Positions 24,922-33,334 of a DNA stretch of 64,000 nt are shown here, piece by piece. The stretch is taken from contig NZ_SGXT01000014.1 in assembly GCF_004216855.1 (NCBI RefSeq), positions 62,001 through 126,000 of the forward strand, read 5' to 3'. A program made the position numbers and the translations under genes. Under the pieces are notes generated by a model. That model had not been told where the DNA came from, ran no database searches, and worked only from the letters and a program-made list of their open reading frames with translations. Source of the DNA: Microcella alkaliphila (GTDB lineage Bacteria > Actinomycetota > Actinomycetes > Actinomycetales > Microbacteriaceae). Position 1 is the stretch's first letter. Each line of letters begins with the position of its first letter.

Positions 24922-26292
24922 ATGACCGAACGCAAGAAGCTCATCCTCAACCTCTTCGAGATGAATACGGTGAGCCACATCACCCACGGGCTGTGGGCAC
25001 TGCCGGGCAACAATCGCGAACGGTACGCCGACATTGGGTATTGGACTGAATTGGCTGAGCTTCTGGAAGACGGCGGGTTCGACGGTGTGTTCCTAGCCGA
25101 CGTGATCGGCGCGTACGACGTTTTCGGCGGCGACTTCAGTGCGGCGGCAGAGGAGGGCCTCCAGCTGCCGTCAAACGACCCTCTTCTCGTCGTACCGGTG
25201 ATGGCCGCGGCGACTCGCCACCTCGGGTTCGGGGTCACCTTCGCCACGACCTACGAGCCCCCGTTCCCCTTTGCCCGCCGGATGTCGACTCTCGACCACC
25301 TCACGAATGGGCGAATCGGGTGGAACATCGTCACCTCATACCTGCCTAACGCGGCTCGCAACTTCGGCCTTCGCGACGAGATTCCGCACGACGAGCGGTA
25401 CGCGATCGCCCACGAATTCCTCGACGTCGTCTACAAGCTCTGGGAGGGTTCGTGGGACGACGACGCGATCGTCGCCGACCGCGATACCGGCGTATTCGCC
25501 GACCCCACGAAGGTTCGCTACATCAACCACGAGGGGCCGCGCCACAGCGTCGCCGGGCCGCACCTCGCTGCACCGTCCCGACAGCGCACTCCTGTTCTCT
25601 ATCAGGCGACCGGATCGCCCGCCGGCGTCGCGTTTGCGGGAAAGCATGCCGAGGTGGTCTTCACTGGCGGCCGCACCGCCGATGACTTCCGACGCACGGC
25701 TGGCGCCATTCGCGAGGCCGCGCACACTGAAGGACGGGGCGAGGACGCCGTTCGATTCCTCGTTCAGGCGGGCGTCGTCGTTGGCCGGACGGAAGAAGAG
25801 GCGTCGGACAAATGGCGGCTCTACCAGGAACGGACGAGTGTGCGAGGCATACTGGCGCACGCGAGTTCGCCGATCGACCTCACCGCCTACCCACGCGAGT
25901 GGACGGTGGAGCGTGCCGCGGCAGCCGCGGGTGTGCCGTCGACCACCATCCCGTACGCGAACCCGAAGAGCACGGTCGGCGAGGCGCTCGACGCCCTCCG
26001 CGGTGGCCGCGAAGGGCGCTTCTTTGTGGCAGGAACGCCGTCCGTCGTCGCGGACGAGATCGAGCGCTGGCTCGATGAGGACGGCGTCGACGGAATCAAC
26101 CTCCGGCAGTACCACTCCTTCGATACGGCGCGAGATTTCGCCGAGCTCGTGGTGCCCGAACTGAGAAAGCGTGGGCGGATCCTCGAGCGACCCGCTGAGC
26201 CGCGCAGCCTTCGCGACGTGTTGTTCGGCGCTGGGGACCGCATTCCCGAGGCGCATACTGCCGCGCGGTACCGAGGCGGTGCGAACCTCTGA
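24922..26292 (+). CDS. DszA/NtaA-family LLM flavin-dependent monooxygenase
   Basis: A 456-residue bacterial-luciferase-like enzyme of the NtaA/SnaA/DszA/DmoA group. The length and N-terminus (LILNLFEMNTVSHITHGLW) match that group and are longer than single-step alkanesulfonate monooxygenases. Conserved parts include DGVFLADVIGAYDVFGGD, RRMSTLDHLTNGRIGWNIV, YQATGSPAG and GRTEEEA. DszA cleaves the C-S bond of a sulfone and DmoA cleaves dimethylsulfide, so it fits as the final desulfurization step. It needs FMNH2 from an external reductase. It is the last gene of the operon, and the convergent regulator ends 17 bases beyond. Confidence 0.88.
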   Translation: MTERKKLILNLFEMNTVSHITHGLWALPGNNRERYADIGYWTELAELLEDGGFDGVFLADVIGAYDVFGGDFSAAAEEGLQLPSNDPLLVVPVMAAATRHLGFGVTFATTYEPPFPFARRMSTLDHLTNGRIGWNIVTSYLPNAARNFGLRDEIPHDERYAIAHEFLDVVYKLWEGSWDDDAIVADRDTGVFADPTKVRYINHEGPRHSVAGPHLAAPSRQRTPVLYQATGSPAGVAFAGKHAEVVFTGGRTADDFRRTAGAIREAAHTEGRGEDAVRFLVQAGVVVGRTEEEASDKWRLYQERTSVRGILAHASSPIDLTAYPREWTVERAAAAAGVPSTTIPYANPKSTVGEALDALRGGREGRFFVAGTPSVVADEIERWLDEDGVDGINLRQYHSFDTARDFAELVVPELRKRGRILERPAEPRSLRDVLFGAGDRIPEAHTAARYRGGANL

Positions 26293-26308
26293 CATTCGCG
26301 TGTCGCCG

Positions 26309-26713
26309 TTAGGCCGGACGCGTCGTCACCTCGAGCGAAGGGTGAGAGACGAGAACAAAGCCGGCGCCACGAACAGAACGGATGGCATCGCCCCCGGGCC
26401 CGAGCTTCTCGCGAATGCGGCGAATCACCATGTCGAGGGCACGGGCACCGGAAGGCGGATCATCACCCCAAATTGTGGTGGTCAGTTCTGACCGTCGGAC
26501 GACCCGACCAGGCTCCGCGGCGAGCAAAGCCAGCGCTTCGACCTCACGAACCGACAACGGGATCACCGTGTGGCCCCGCACGACGGCGTGTCGACTGAGA
26601 TCGAGTCGAACGGGCGTCGGCGGCTCGACCGCCGACAACGTGATCGTGGCCGCTGAGTCGAAGCCCTCGCGCACGCGGGGTTGCGTACTACGCCCAGGCG
26701 GGCCGAGAGACAT
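26309..26713 (-). CDS. Stand-alone OmpR/PhoB-type winged-helix DNA-binding protein
   Basis: A 134-residue protein from ATG 26713, which has GAGG nine bases upstream and overlaps the end of the FMN reductase by 26 bases; GTG 26674 is an alternative. Residues about 32-125 are a complete Trans_reg_C winged helix: LSVREVEALALLAAEPGRVV, ELTTTIWGDD, RALDMVIRRIREKLG and SVRGAGFVLV. No receiver domain exists, and no histidine kinase lies nearby, so it is not a standard response regulator. Translational linkage to the reductase and position facing the sulfur operon make it a candidate local regulator. Confidence 0.72.
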   Translation of the reverse strand: MSLGPPGRSTQPRVREGFDSAATITLSAVEPPTPVRLDLSRHAVVRGHTVIPLSVREVEALALLAAEPGRVVRRSELTTTIWGDDPPSGARALDMVIRRIREKLGPGGDAIRSVRGAGFVLVSHPSLEVTTRPA

Positions 26714-27323
26714 CGCGGGAAACCTCGAGTCCGAGTTGCGAGCGCAAGAGGGGCGTTGCTCGGCGGACGGCCATCTCGATGCGTTCATCGAGTTCGTGTG
26801 AGCTGACCCGATAGTCGGTGAAGTCGGCCTCGCTCGCGTAGATGCCCAGGGGAAGAGTGAGCGCCTGAAAGAACCCGAATAGCGGGCGCATCTGGTGTTC
26901 GACGAGCAGAGCGTGACGTTCGCTTCCTCCCGTGGCGGTGAGGACGACCGGCGTGTCCACGAGCGCGTACTGAGCGACGTGATCAAAGAAAAGCTTGAAC
27001 AAGCCGGTAAAAGTAGCGCGGTAGGCCGGTGAGCCGACGATGAGAATGTCGGCTGCCTCAACGGTGTCTAGGGCAGCCCGAGCATTTACTCCGAGTCCGT
27101 CGCGGTATGGGTGCTCGCCGAGCTCTCCGAGTAGTGGACCAAGCGCGATGACCTCAACCTCACCGCCGACGGTGTCGGCCAAGACCCTCGCCACGTGGTC
27201 GACCAGCGCTGTCGTGCGCGACGGGCTGGTCGGGCTGCCGCTCACGCCAACGATGCGAGGGGCTCGGGCCGCGGCGGGGTTGGCGGTGGACGCGATCACG
27301 GTGTGCGGTGAGCTGATAGTCAT
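26688..27323 (-). CDS. NADPH-dependent FMN reductase (SsuE/MsuE-like)
   Basis: A 211-residue flavodoxin-fold reductase. The FMN phosphate loop is GVSGSPTSPSRTTALV (about 26-41), and GSPAYRATFTGLFKLFFDH (about 97-115) is the conserved active-site stretch of the SsuE/MsuE/CE1759 group. These enzymes supply free FMNH2 to two-component monooxygenases. The adjacent operon encodes three such monooxygenases but no reductase, so this is the likely partner even though it is on the opposite strand. It is the first gene of a two-gene unit with the winged-helix protein. Confidence 0.9.
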   Translation of the reverse strand: MTISSPHTVIASTANPAAARAPRIVGVSGSPTSPSRTTALVDHVARVLADTVGGEVEVIALGPLLGELGEHPYRDGLGVNARAALDTVEAADILIVGSPAYRATFTGLFKLFFDHVAQYALVDTPVVLTATGGSERHALLVEHQMRPLFGFFQALTLPLGIYASEADFTDYRVSSHELDERIEMAVRRATPLLRSQLGLEVSRDVSRPAWA

Positions 27324-27408
27324 GAGACCAGTTTTTGGGGACTCCGCTCGCTACCGCCACCGGGCCTGTCACACCGCGACCAGATACGACACGTCGTGAC
27401 ACGAGCCG

Positions 27409-28506
27409 TTACCGAGCGTCATGCGGCGTGACACTCTGAGCGAGCTGGGCGCCGGCCGCGTGCAGCCAGCGGGCCGGGTCGGCCATCGCCGCCTGCGCGG
27501 CGCCGGCCAGGTCGGTCAGCGACACCGCGGCGGCGAAGCCGCGCGGCTCGGCCGCGATCGCCCCCGCGACGAGGGCGCGGGGCGTGCCGACCGTGTCGGC
27601 GCGGCGCGCCACCTCGTGGGCGACCTTGCCCGCCGCCGTCTGGCCGTCGAAGCGGCCCTCGCCCGTGATGACCAGGTCGGCGCCGGCGAGCGCCGCACCG
27701 AGCCCGATCGCATCGGCGACGGCAACGGCACCCGACTGCAGGGATGCGCCCCAGGCGACCAGGGCGAACCCGGTGCCGCCGGCGGCCCCCGCACCCGGCG
27801 TGGCCGGGTCGGCGCCGAGCAGCCCGGCAAATCGTGCGAGCGCCGCGTCGACCCACGACACGTCGACGGGGGCGAGCCCCTTCTGCGGGCCGAACACCGC
27901 AGCCGCGCCGCGCTCGCCCGTGAGCGGCGAGTCGACGTCGGTCAGCGCGACGACCCCGCCAGGTGGCAGCGCCCGCAGCTCAGAGGGGTCAACGCCCTCG
28001 ATGAGAGAAACGTCGGCGGGGCCGCGGGGGTGACCGCCTTCGACGGGTGCGAAGCGGGCGCCGAGCGCGGCGAGCATCCCGGCGCCGCCGTCGGTGGACG
28101 CGCTTCCGCCGATCGCGACCAGCATGCGCGTGACGCCGTGGTCGAGCGCGGCGGCGATCGCCTCGCCAACGCCGAGCGTGTGGGCGGTGCGCGGCGCGAG
28201 CTCGTCGAGCAGGGTGATGCCCGACGTAAGCGCGAGCTCGACGACGCCCGTGCCGTCGGGCAGCAGCAACCAGTGCGTGTCGACGGGCCGGTCGTCGGGG
28301 CCGGTGACCGTCACGGGCACGCGCCTCGCCCCGGGCGTTGCGGCCGCGATCGCGTCGAGGGTGCCCTCACCGCCGTCCGCCATCGGCGCCGCGACCACGG
28401 TGTCGTCGGCGCGCACGCTGCGCCAGCCGGCGGCGAGCGCCGCGGCCACGTCCGCCGCGTCGATCGTGCCCTTGAACGAGTCGGGCGCGATGACGATGCG
28501 GGTCAT
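27409..28506 (-). CDS. Glycerate kinase, GarK/GlxK type
   Basis: A 365-residue type I glycerate kinase producing phosphoglycerate from glycerate and ATP. Conserved parts are IVIAPDSFKGTIDA (4-17), MADGGEGTLDA, the GGSASTDGGAGMLAALG loop and the C-terminal DLVITGEGRFDGQTAAGKV. Glycerate is an end product of several uronic-acid and aldarate routes, which fits its place beside the pectin genes. It follows the GH42 gene on the same strand, but a strong hairpin lies between, so it may have its own promoter. Confidence 0.92.
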   Translation of the reverse strand: MTRIVIAPDSFKGTIDAADVAAALAAGWRSVRADDTVVAAPMADGGEGTLDAIAAATPGARRVPVTVTGPDDRPVDTHWLLLPDGTGVVELALTSGITLLDELAPRTAHTLGVGEAIAAALDHGVTRMLVAIGGSASTDGGAGMLAALGARFAPVEGGHPRGPADVSLIEGVDPSELRALPPGGVVALTDVDSPLTGERGAAAVFGPQKGLAPVDVSWVDAALARFAGLLGADPATPGAGAAGGTGFALVAWGASLQSGAVAVADAIGLGAALAGADLVITGEGRFDGQTAAGKVAHEVARRADTVGTPRALVAGAIAAEPRGFAAAVSLTDLAGAAQAAMADPARWLHAAGAQLAQSVTPHDAR

Positions 28507-28577
28507 CGCGTCACCACCTCCGCCCGCCGCGCCCCCGTCGACCCGCCCCTACGAGCGTGCGGCGGCGCCGCGCAGTG

Positions 28578-28636
28578 GTGAGTTGCGCGTTGTGGCGGTG
28601 TCGCGGCGACTGAGGCAACCACAACACGCAACTCAC
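28578..28636. terminator. Long hairpin between GH42 and glycerate kinase genes
   Basis: Arms of 18 bases, GTGAGTTGCGCGTTGTGG (28578-28595) and CCACAACACGCAACTCAC (28619-28636), pair at 17 positions around a 23-base loop. No T-run follows. It lies 36 bases after the GH42 stop and could terminate or insulate the upstream operon. Confidence 0.65.
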
Positions 28637-28672
28637 GCCCGGCCAGCGCGCGGCGGGGTGGCGCAGCAGGCC

Positions 28673-30667
28673 TCACCGCGCGGGGTGGCGCAGCAGCTGC
28701 ACGCCGAAGCCGGGCAGCTCGACGGCACCCACCGGCTCGTCGGTGAGAAAGTCGCGGCCGGGCAGCTCGACGGCGACCCCGATCGACGACTGGTTGATCA
28801 CCGTCACAAGGTCGCCGCGGCGCATCACCTCGACATAGTCGGGCAGGCCCGCAACGACGGGATGCACGCCCGCCTCCGCGAGGACGTGGTCGACGACCGC
28901 GCGCACTCCCGCCTCGTCGGGCACGGTCGCGAGGTAGCGCGCGACCCCGGCACCGTGCTGCCGCGCCGTGAGCGCCGGCCCTCCGGCGACATGCCCGTCG
29001 GTGAAGTGTGCCTCGACGGTCGCGTCGTGCACGCGCAGCTCTTCGGCGAAATAGTGGCCGGCGCCGGCGAGAGTCAGCGCGTCGACCCCGGCAAAGCGGG
29101 CCTCGCGCGCGCCCGGCTCGCCCTCGGCGGCCCCGGGATCGACGAGGGCATTGAACTCGAGCACCTCAGCGCCGAGCATGTCGCGCCACTGAGTGGTGAA
29201 CCCGCCGGGGCGGAAGCGGTCGTGCTCATCGACCACGTCGGTGAAGGGGCCCGTGAGCAGGTGGCCTCCGCGCTCGACCCAGCCGGCGAGGTGGGTCGCA
29301 TCGTCGTCGCGCAACAGGTACAGCAGCGGGGCGATCGCGAGCGCGTGATGGTCGCGCACGCCCGACGGCGGCACGACGTCGACCTGCACGTGGCGACGGT
29401 GCAGGGCCGCGTGCGACCGGTGCAGCACCGGCAGGTACTCGAGGGCGACCGGGTGGTCGGGGGCCTCGAGCGCCCACCAGTTCTCCCAGTCCATGACGAG
29501 CGCGACCCGTGCATCCGTGGGGCCGGCCGACAGCGCAGGAAGCTGCGCGAACGCCTCGCCGAGGGCGGTGACCTCTCGCCAGACCCGCGTGTCGGTGCCG
29601 GCCTGCGGCAGCATCGCCGCGTGAAACTTCTCGGCGCCGGCGCGAGACTGACGCCACTGGAAGAACATCACGCCGTCGGCCCCGCGGCCGACGCACTGCC
29701 AGCTGAGGGCGGCCATCTGACCGGGCTGCTTCGGGGCGTTTGACGGGCGCCAGTTGACCGCGTTCGTGGCCTGCTCCATGAGGATCCACGGCACATCGGG
29801 CTTCAGCGAGCGCACGAGATCACGCTGGAAGGCGGCGTCGCGGAAGCTGTCGGGGTCGTTCGGGTCGGGGTAGCTGTCGTCGCTGATGACGTCGAGGTGC
29901 GGTGCCCACTGTGCGTAGTTGGCGGGCTTGAACGGGCCCATGAAGTTCGTCGTGATCGGCTGGGTGGCGCCGGCGGCGCGAATGATGTCGCGCTCCATCA
30001 GGTAGCACTCAAGCCACATGTCGCTCGTGAAGCGCTGGTAGTCGAGCAGCTGACCGGGGTTGTGGCTATACGGCGCCTTCTTCGGCGGCATGACCTCGTC
30101 GAACGAGGCGTAGGCCTGCGCCCAGAACATCGTTCCCCACGCAGCGTTCAGCGCGTCGATGTCGTCGTAGCGCCCGCGCAGCCAGCGTCGAAACGCGTCA
30201 CGCGCGGCGTCGGAGTAGTCGACCGGCAGGTGGCAGCCGTACTCGTTATTGACGTGCCACAGTTCGATCGCCGGATGCTCGGCGTAACGTTCTGCGAGGC
30301 GTCGGACGAGTTCGCCTGCCAGTCGCCGGTAGTCGGGCGAGGAGGGCGCGTAGTGCTGTCGGCTGCCGTGCCAGTACGGCGCGCCGTCCTCGTCGGCGGC
30401 CAGCAGCCCCGGGTACGCGAGACCCGCCCACGGCGGGGGTGACGCTGTCGCGGTCGCGAGGTCGACGCGGATACCGGCGTCGTGCAGCAGGCCGATGACG
30501 CGATCGAGCCACTCGAAATCGAACACACCCTCGGCAGGCTGGATGCGCGCCCACGAGAAGATGCCGACGCTCACCATCGTCACGCCCGCCTCGCGCATGC
30601 GCGCGACGTCCTCGGGCCAGATCTCTTCTGGCCACTGCTCGGGGTTGTAGTCGGCTCCGTAGTGCAC
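28673..30667 (-). CDS. Beta-galactosidase, glycoside hydrolase family 42
   Basis: A 664-residue GH42 enzyme with no signal peptide. The TIM barrel holds the acid/base Glu142 in WHVNNEYG and the nucleophile Glu298 in PWILMEQA. A trimerization domain and C-terminal beta domain follow (FFQWRQSRAGAEKFH, VALVMDWENWWA). GH42 enzymes in such loci usually act on imported beta-1,4-galactan oligosaccharides rather than lactose. GTG 30667 has AAAGG eight bases upstream. It is the distal gene of the ABC-importer operon. Confidence 0.94.
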   Translation of the reverse strand: MHYGADYNPEQWPEEIWPEDVARMREAGVTMVSVGIFSWARIQPAEGVFDFEWLDRVIGLLHDAGIRVDLATATASPPPWAGLAYPGLLAADEDGAPYWHGSRQHYAPSSPDYRRLAGELVRRLAERYAEHPAIELWHVNNEYGCHLPVDYSDAARDAFRRWLRGRYDDIDALNAAWGTMFWAQAYASFDEVMPPKKAPYSHNPGQLLDYQRFTSDMWLECYLMERDIIRAAGATQPITTNFMGPFKPANYAQWAPHLDVISDDSYPDPNDPDSFRDAAFQRDLVRSLKPDVPWILMEQATNAVNWRPSNAPKQPGQMAALSWQCVGRGADGVMFFQWRQSRAGAEKFHAAMLPQAGTDTRVWREVTALGEAFAQLPALSAGPTDARVALVMDWENWWALEAPDHPVALEYLPVLHRSHAALHRRHVQVDVVPPSGVRDHHALAIAPLLYLLRDDDATHLAGWVERGGHLLTGPFTDVVDEHDRFRPGGFTTQWRDMLGAEVLEFNALVDPGAAEGEPGAREARFAGVDALTLAGAGHYFAEELRVHDATVEAHFTDGHVAGGPALTARQHGAGVARYLATVPDEAGVRAVVDHVLAEAGVHPVVAGLPDYVEVMRRGDLVTVINQSSIGVAVELPGRDFLTDEPVGAVELPGFGVQLLRHPAR

Positions 30668-30679
30668 GAGGGGCGCCTT

Positions 30680-31339
30680 TCAGCGTCGGCGCGGCCGCTC
30701 GGGGGCGGCCACGGTGGCGAACACGACGCATCCCAGCGCCGGAATGACGAGCGGCAGCAGCTGCCACGTGACGATCGCCGCGAAGGCCGCAATCACGAGC
30801 AGGTACACGGCCCCGACCGGGTCTCCGCGGACGTCAGCCGGCACCGCGCGAAGGGCGCCGCGCCAGCCGATCTCGGGGGTCCACGCGCGAGCCGCGCTGA
30901 GCATCCCGATGGCGAGGGCCGCGAAGCCGGCCCAGCCGACCGCCTCGATGAGGAAGCCGCCGGGCAGGAAGCCCGAGCGAGCCAGGTCGATGTCGATCAG
31001 CAGGACGACGACGATGACGCTCGCACCGAGCGCGAGGAGGGCGCTGCCGCCGAGCCCCGCCCACACGTCACGCCAGAATGACGCCAGCCCCGATTCGCGC
31101 GCGGCAAGAAAGCGACGCATGTGGCGGATGCTCGCGGCGAGCGCCGCCGGAAAGGTCACGACGGGCAGCGCGAGCAGCGTCACGAGAATGCCCATCAGCA
31201 TGACCTCGCCGAACAGCGCGAACCCCTGAGACGCCCCCGGCCAGGCGGGCGGTTGCCAGCCCTCGCGGGCCGGACCGCTGCCCGAGCGTTCGGCGCGTTC
31301 TGCGCGGCGGCGGCGCGCTGCGTCGTCGCGGGAAACCAT
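30680..31339 (-). CDS. DUF624/YesL-like membrane protein
   Basis: A 219-residue protein with a basic cytoplasmic start (DDAARRRRAERAER), then about five hydrophobic segments (residues 42-75, 95-118, 127-148, 170-190, 192-210). The layout and the RHMRRFLAARESGLASFWRD-type loop recall DUF624, whose Bacillus member YesL sits in the rhamnogalacturonan yes cluster. Its molecular role is unknown; an accessory part in sugar uptake is the usual guess. It lies between the second permease gene and GH42, with gaps of 9 and 12 bases. Confidence 0.7.
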   Translation of the reverse strand: MVSRDDAARRRRAERAERSGSGPAREGWQPPAWPGASQGFALFGEVMLMGILVTLLALPVVTFPAALAASIRHMRRFLAARESGLASFWRDVWAGLGGSALLALGASVIVVVLLIDIDLARSGFLPGGFLIEAVGWAGFAALAIGMLSAARAWTPEIGWRGALRAVPADVRGDPVGAVYLLVIAAFAAIVTWQLLPLVIPALGCVVFATVAAPERPRRR

Positions 31340-31348
31340 GCCGGGACG

Positions 31349-32275
31349 CTACCCCTTGAGGCCCTGTGTTGCGACACCGTCGACCAGGAAGCGCTGGAAG
31401 ACGATGAAGAACAGCAGGATCGGCACGAGCGCGAGGAACGAGACGGCCACCGTGGCGCCGTAGTCGGAGGTGCTCGTGGTGTCGTTGTAGAGCCGCAGCG
31501 CGACGGGCAGCGGATACTTCTCGGGCGAGTTCACGTACAGCAGCGGGCCCAGGAAGTCATTCCATGTCCAGATGAACGAGAAGATCGCGCTCGTGATCAA
31601 GGCCGGCTTGATGAGCGGCAGGATGATCGACACGAAGGTGCGCGCGTGGCCGGCACCGTCGATGCGAGCGGCCTCATCCATTTCGCGAGGAATGCCGCGG
31701 ATGAACTGCACGATCAGGAAGACGAAGAACGCCTCGGTCGCGAGGAACTTGCCGATGAGAAGAGGCACGTAGGTGTCGATGAGGTCGAGCCGCTGGAAGA
31801 TGATGTACTGCGGAATGATGATGACGTGGAACGGCAAGAGCAGCGTTCCGATCATCGCGGCGAAGAAGACTCCGACGAACTTGAAGCGGATGCGGGCGAA
31901 CGCGTACGCCGCGAGCGCCGATGAGAACAGCGTGCCGATGACAGCCATGACCGCGATGAAGATCGAGTTCGCGAAGAACCGCCACAGCGGCACGCCCGCG
32001 ATGCCGTCAACGACCTTGATGTAGTTGTCGATCGTGGGATTGTTCGGAATCAGGCCCGGGTTCTGGCCAAACTCGCTCGACGGCTTGAACGTCGACACGA
32101 ACAACCAGACGAGCGGGTACAGGATGATCGCGGTCAGGACGACGAGCACGACGCCCCAGATGATGCGCACGATGCGTCGGCGCAGGCGGTGGTTGCCGCG
32201 CTCGATGTTCAAGTTCGGCCCGGTAGCGGTGCGCAGCGAGGTCGTGTCGAGCGGCTCGCGCATGACGGCGGTCAT
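31349..32275 (-). CDS. CUT1 carbohydrate ABC transporter permease (MalG-like)
   Basis: A 308-residue inner-membrane permease with six predicted segments. The EAA loop is EMDEAARIDGAGHARTFVSI (about 191-210), and the C-terminus ends GVATQGLKG, a CUT1 hallmark. ATG 32275 overlaps the stop of the first permease gene (ATGA). Together with the preceding permease and the lipoprotein it should import oligosaccharides, probably galactan or rhamnogalacturonan fragments. No ATPase gene lies in the window for it, so a shared MsiK-type ATPase encoded elsewhere is expected. Confidence 0.93.
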   Translation of the reverse strand: MTAVMREPLDTTSLRTATGPNLNIERGNHRLRRRIVRIIWGVVLVVLTAIILYPLVWLFVSTFKPSSEFGQNPGLIPNNPTIDNYIKVVDGIAGVPLWRFFANSIFIAVMAVIGTLFSSALAAYAFARIRFKFVGVFFAAMIGTLLLPFHVIIIPQYIIFQRLDLIDTYVPLLIGKFLATEAFFVFLIVQFIRGIPREMDEAARIDGAGHARTFVSIILPLIKPALITSAIFSFIWTWNDFLGPLLYVNSPEKYPLPVALRLYNDTTSTSDYGATVAVSFLALVPILLFFIVFQRFLVDGVATQGLKG

Positions 32276-33282
32276 CGGTTGTCGTCTCCTGCGTAGTGCA
32301 CCCACTTCTTCTGCGAGCGGAAGAGGATGAAGGCGATGATGGCGACGACGACGAGCAGAACCCACGCCATCGCGGAGGCGTACCCGAGCTGCAGGTCGCG
32401 GAACGCGCGCTGGTAGAGGTACAGCGTGTAGAAGTTCGTCTGACCGGCGGGGCCGCCCGAGCCGTTCGAGATGATGAACGCCGAGGCGAACACCTGGAAG
32501 GCGTTGATGGTCTCGAGCAGCAGGTTGAAGAAGATGACCGGCGAGAGCATCGGCAACGTGACGCTGCGGAACTTGCGCCAGGGGCCGGCGCCGTCGACCT
32601 CGGCAGCCTCATAGAGCTCGCGCGGCACCTGCTTGAGGCCGGCGAGGAAGATCACCATCGGGGCGCCGAACTGCCACACCGCCAAGAGAATCATCATGGG
32701 TAGCACGAGGGCGACGTTGCCGACCCAGCCGCCGATGTTGATGCCGAGGAACGAGAGCCCCGAGTCAACGGGGCCATCGGTCATGAACATGGCCCGCCAG
32801 ACGATCGCGACGGAGACACTGGCGCCGATGAGCGACGGAGCGTAGAACGACGAGCGGAAGAAGCCGGTCGCCCACGTTGTGTAGTTGAGCAGCATGGCGA
32901 TGCCCAGCGCGGCCATGAGCTTGATGGGGACGCCGACGAAGACGTAGATCGCGGTGACCTGCACCGACTGCAGGTAGACCGAGTCTTGCGTGAAGAGGCG
33001 AATGTAGTTGTCGAATCCGATCCACTGTGGGTCGGAGAAGATGTTGTAACGCGTGAACGAGAGGTACAACGAGTACGCCATCGGCCCGATGGTGAGGGCG
33101 AAGAAGCCGATTAGCCAGGGTGCGAGGAAGGCGTAGCCGGCTCGGTTTTCCCGGGCCGCCATGCGGTGGCGTTTGCGAGGCCCACCGGGGCCGCCCGCCC
33201 GGCTTTTCGCCGAGCGGGCGGCGGACGACGCGAGACCTGCAGCGTGCGACGTTTCGGTCGCCTGCGGAATCGTTGAAGTCAC
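32272..33282 (-). CDS. CUT1 carbohydrate ABC transporter permease (MalF-like)
   Basis: A 336-residue permease. An unusually long basic N-terminal tail (about 45 residues, Lys/Arg-rich) precedes six membrane segments starting at GYAFLAPWLIGFFALTIGP. The EAA loop is ELYEAAEVDGAGPWRKFRSV (about 237-256). GTG 33282 has a GGAGAG ribosome site. It lies downstream of the binding-protein gene and forms a heterodimer with the MalG-like partner. Confidence 0.93.
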   Translation of the reverse strand: MTSTIPQATETSHAAGLASSAARSAKSRAGGPGGPRKRHRMAARENRAGYAFLAPWLIGFFALTIGPMAYSLYLSFTRYNIFSDPQWIGFDNYIRLFTQDSVYLQSVQVTAIYVFVGVPIKLMAALGIAMLLNYTTWATGFFRSSFYAPSLIGASVSVAIVWRAMFMTDGPVDSGLSFLGINIGGWVGNVALVLPMMILLAVWQFGAPMVIFLAGLKQVPRELYEAAEVDGAGPWRKFRSVTLPMLSPVIFFNLLLETINAFQVFASAFIISNGSGGPAGQTNFYTLYLYQRAFRDLQLGYASAMAWVLLVVVAIIAFILFRSQKKWVHYAGDDNR

Positions 33283-33334
33283 GATCTCTCCGTTGCGTGT
33301 ATCGAGTCGAACCGGTGGATGACGACGAGTCGTC

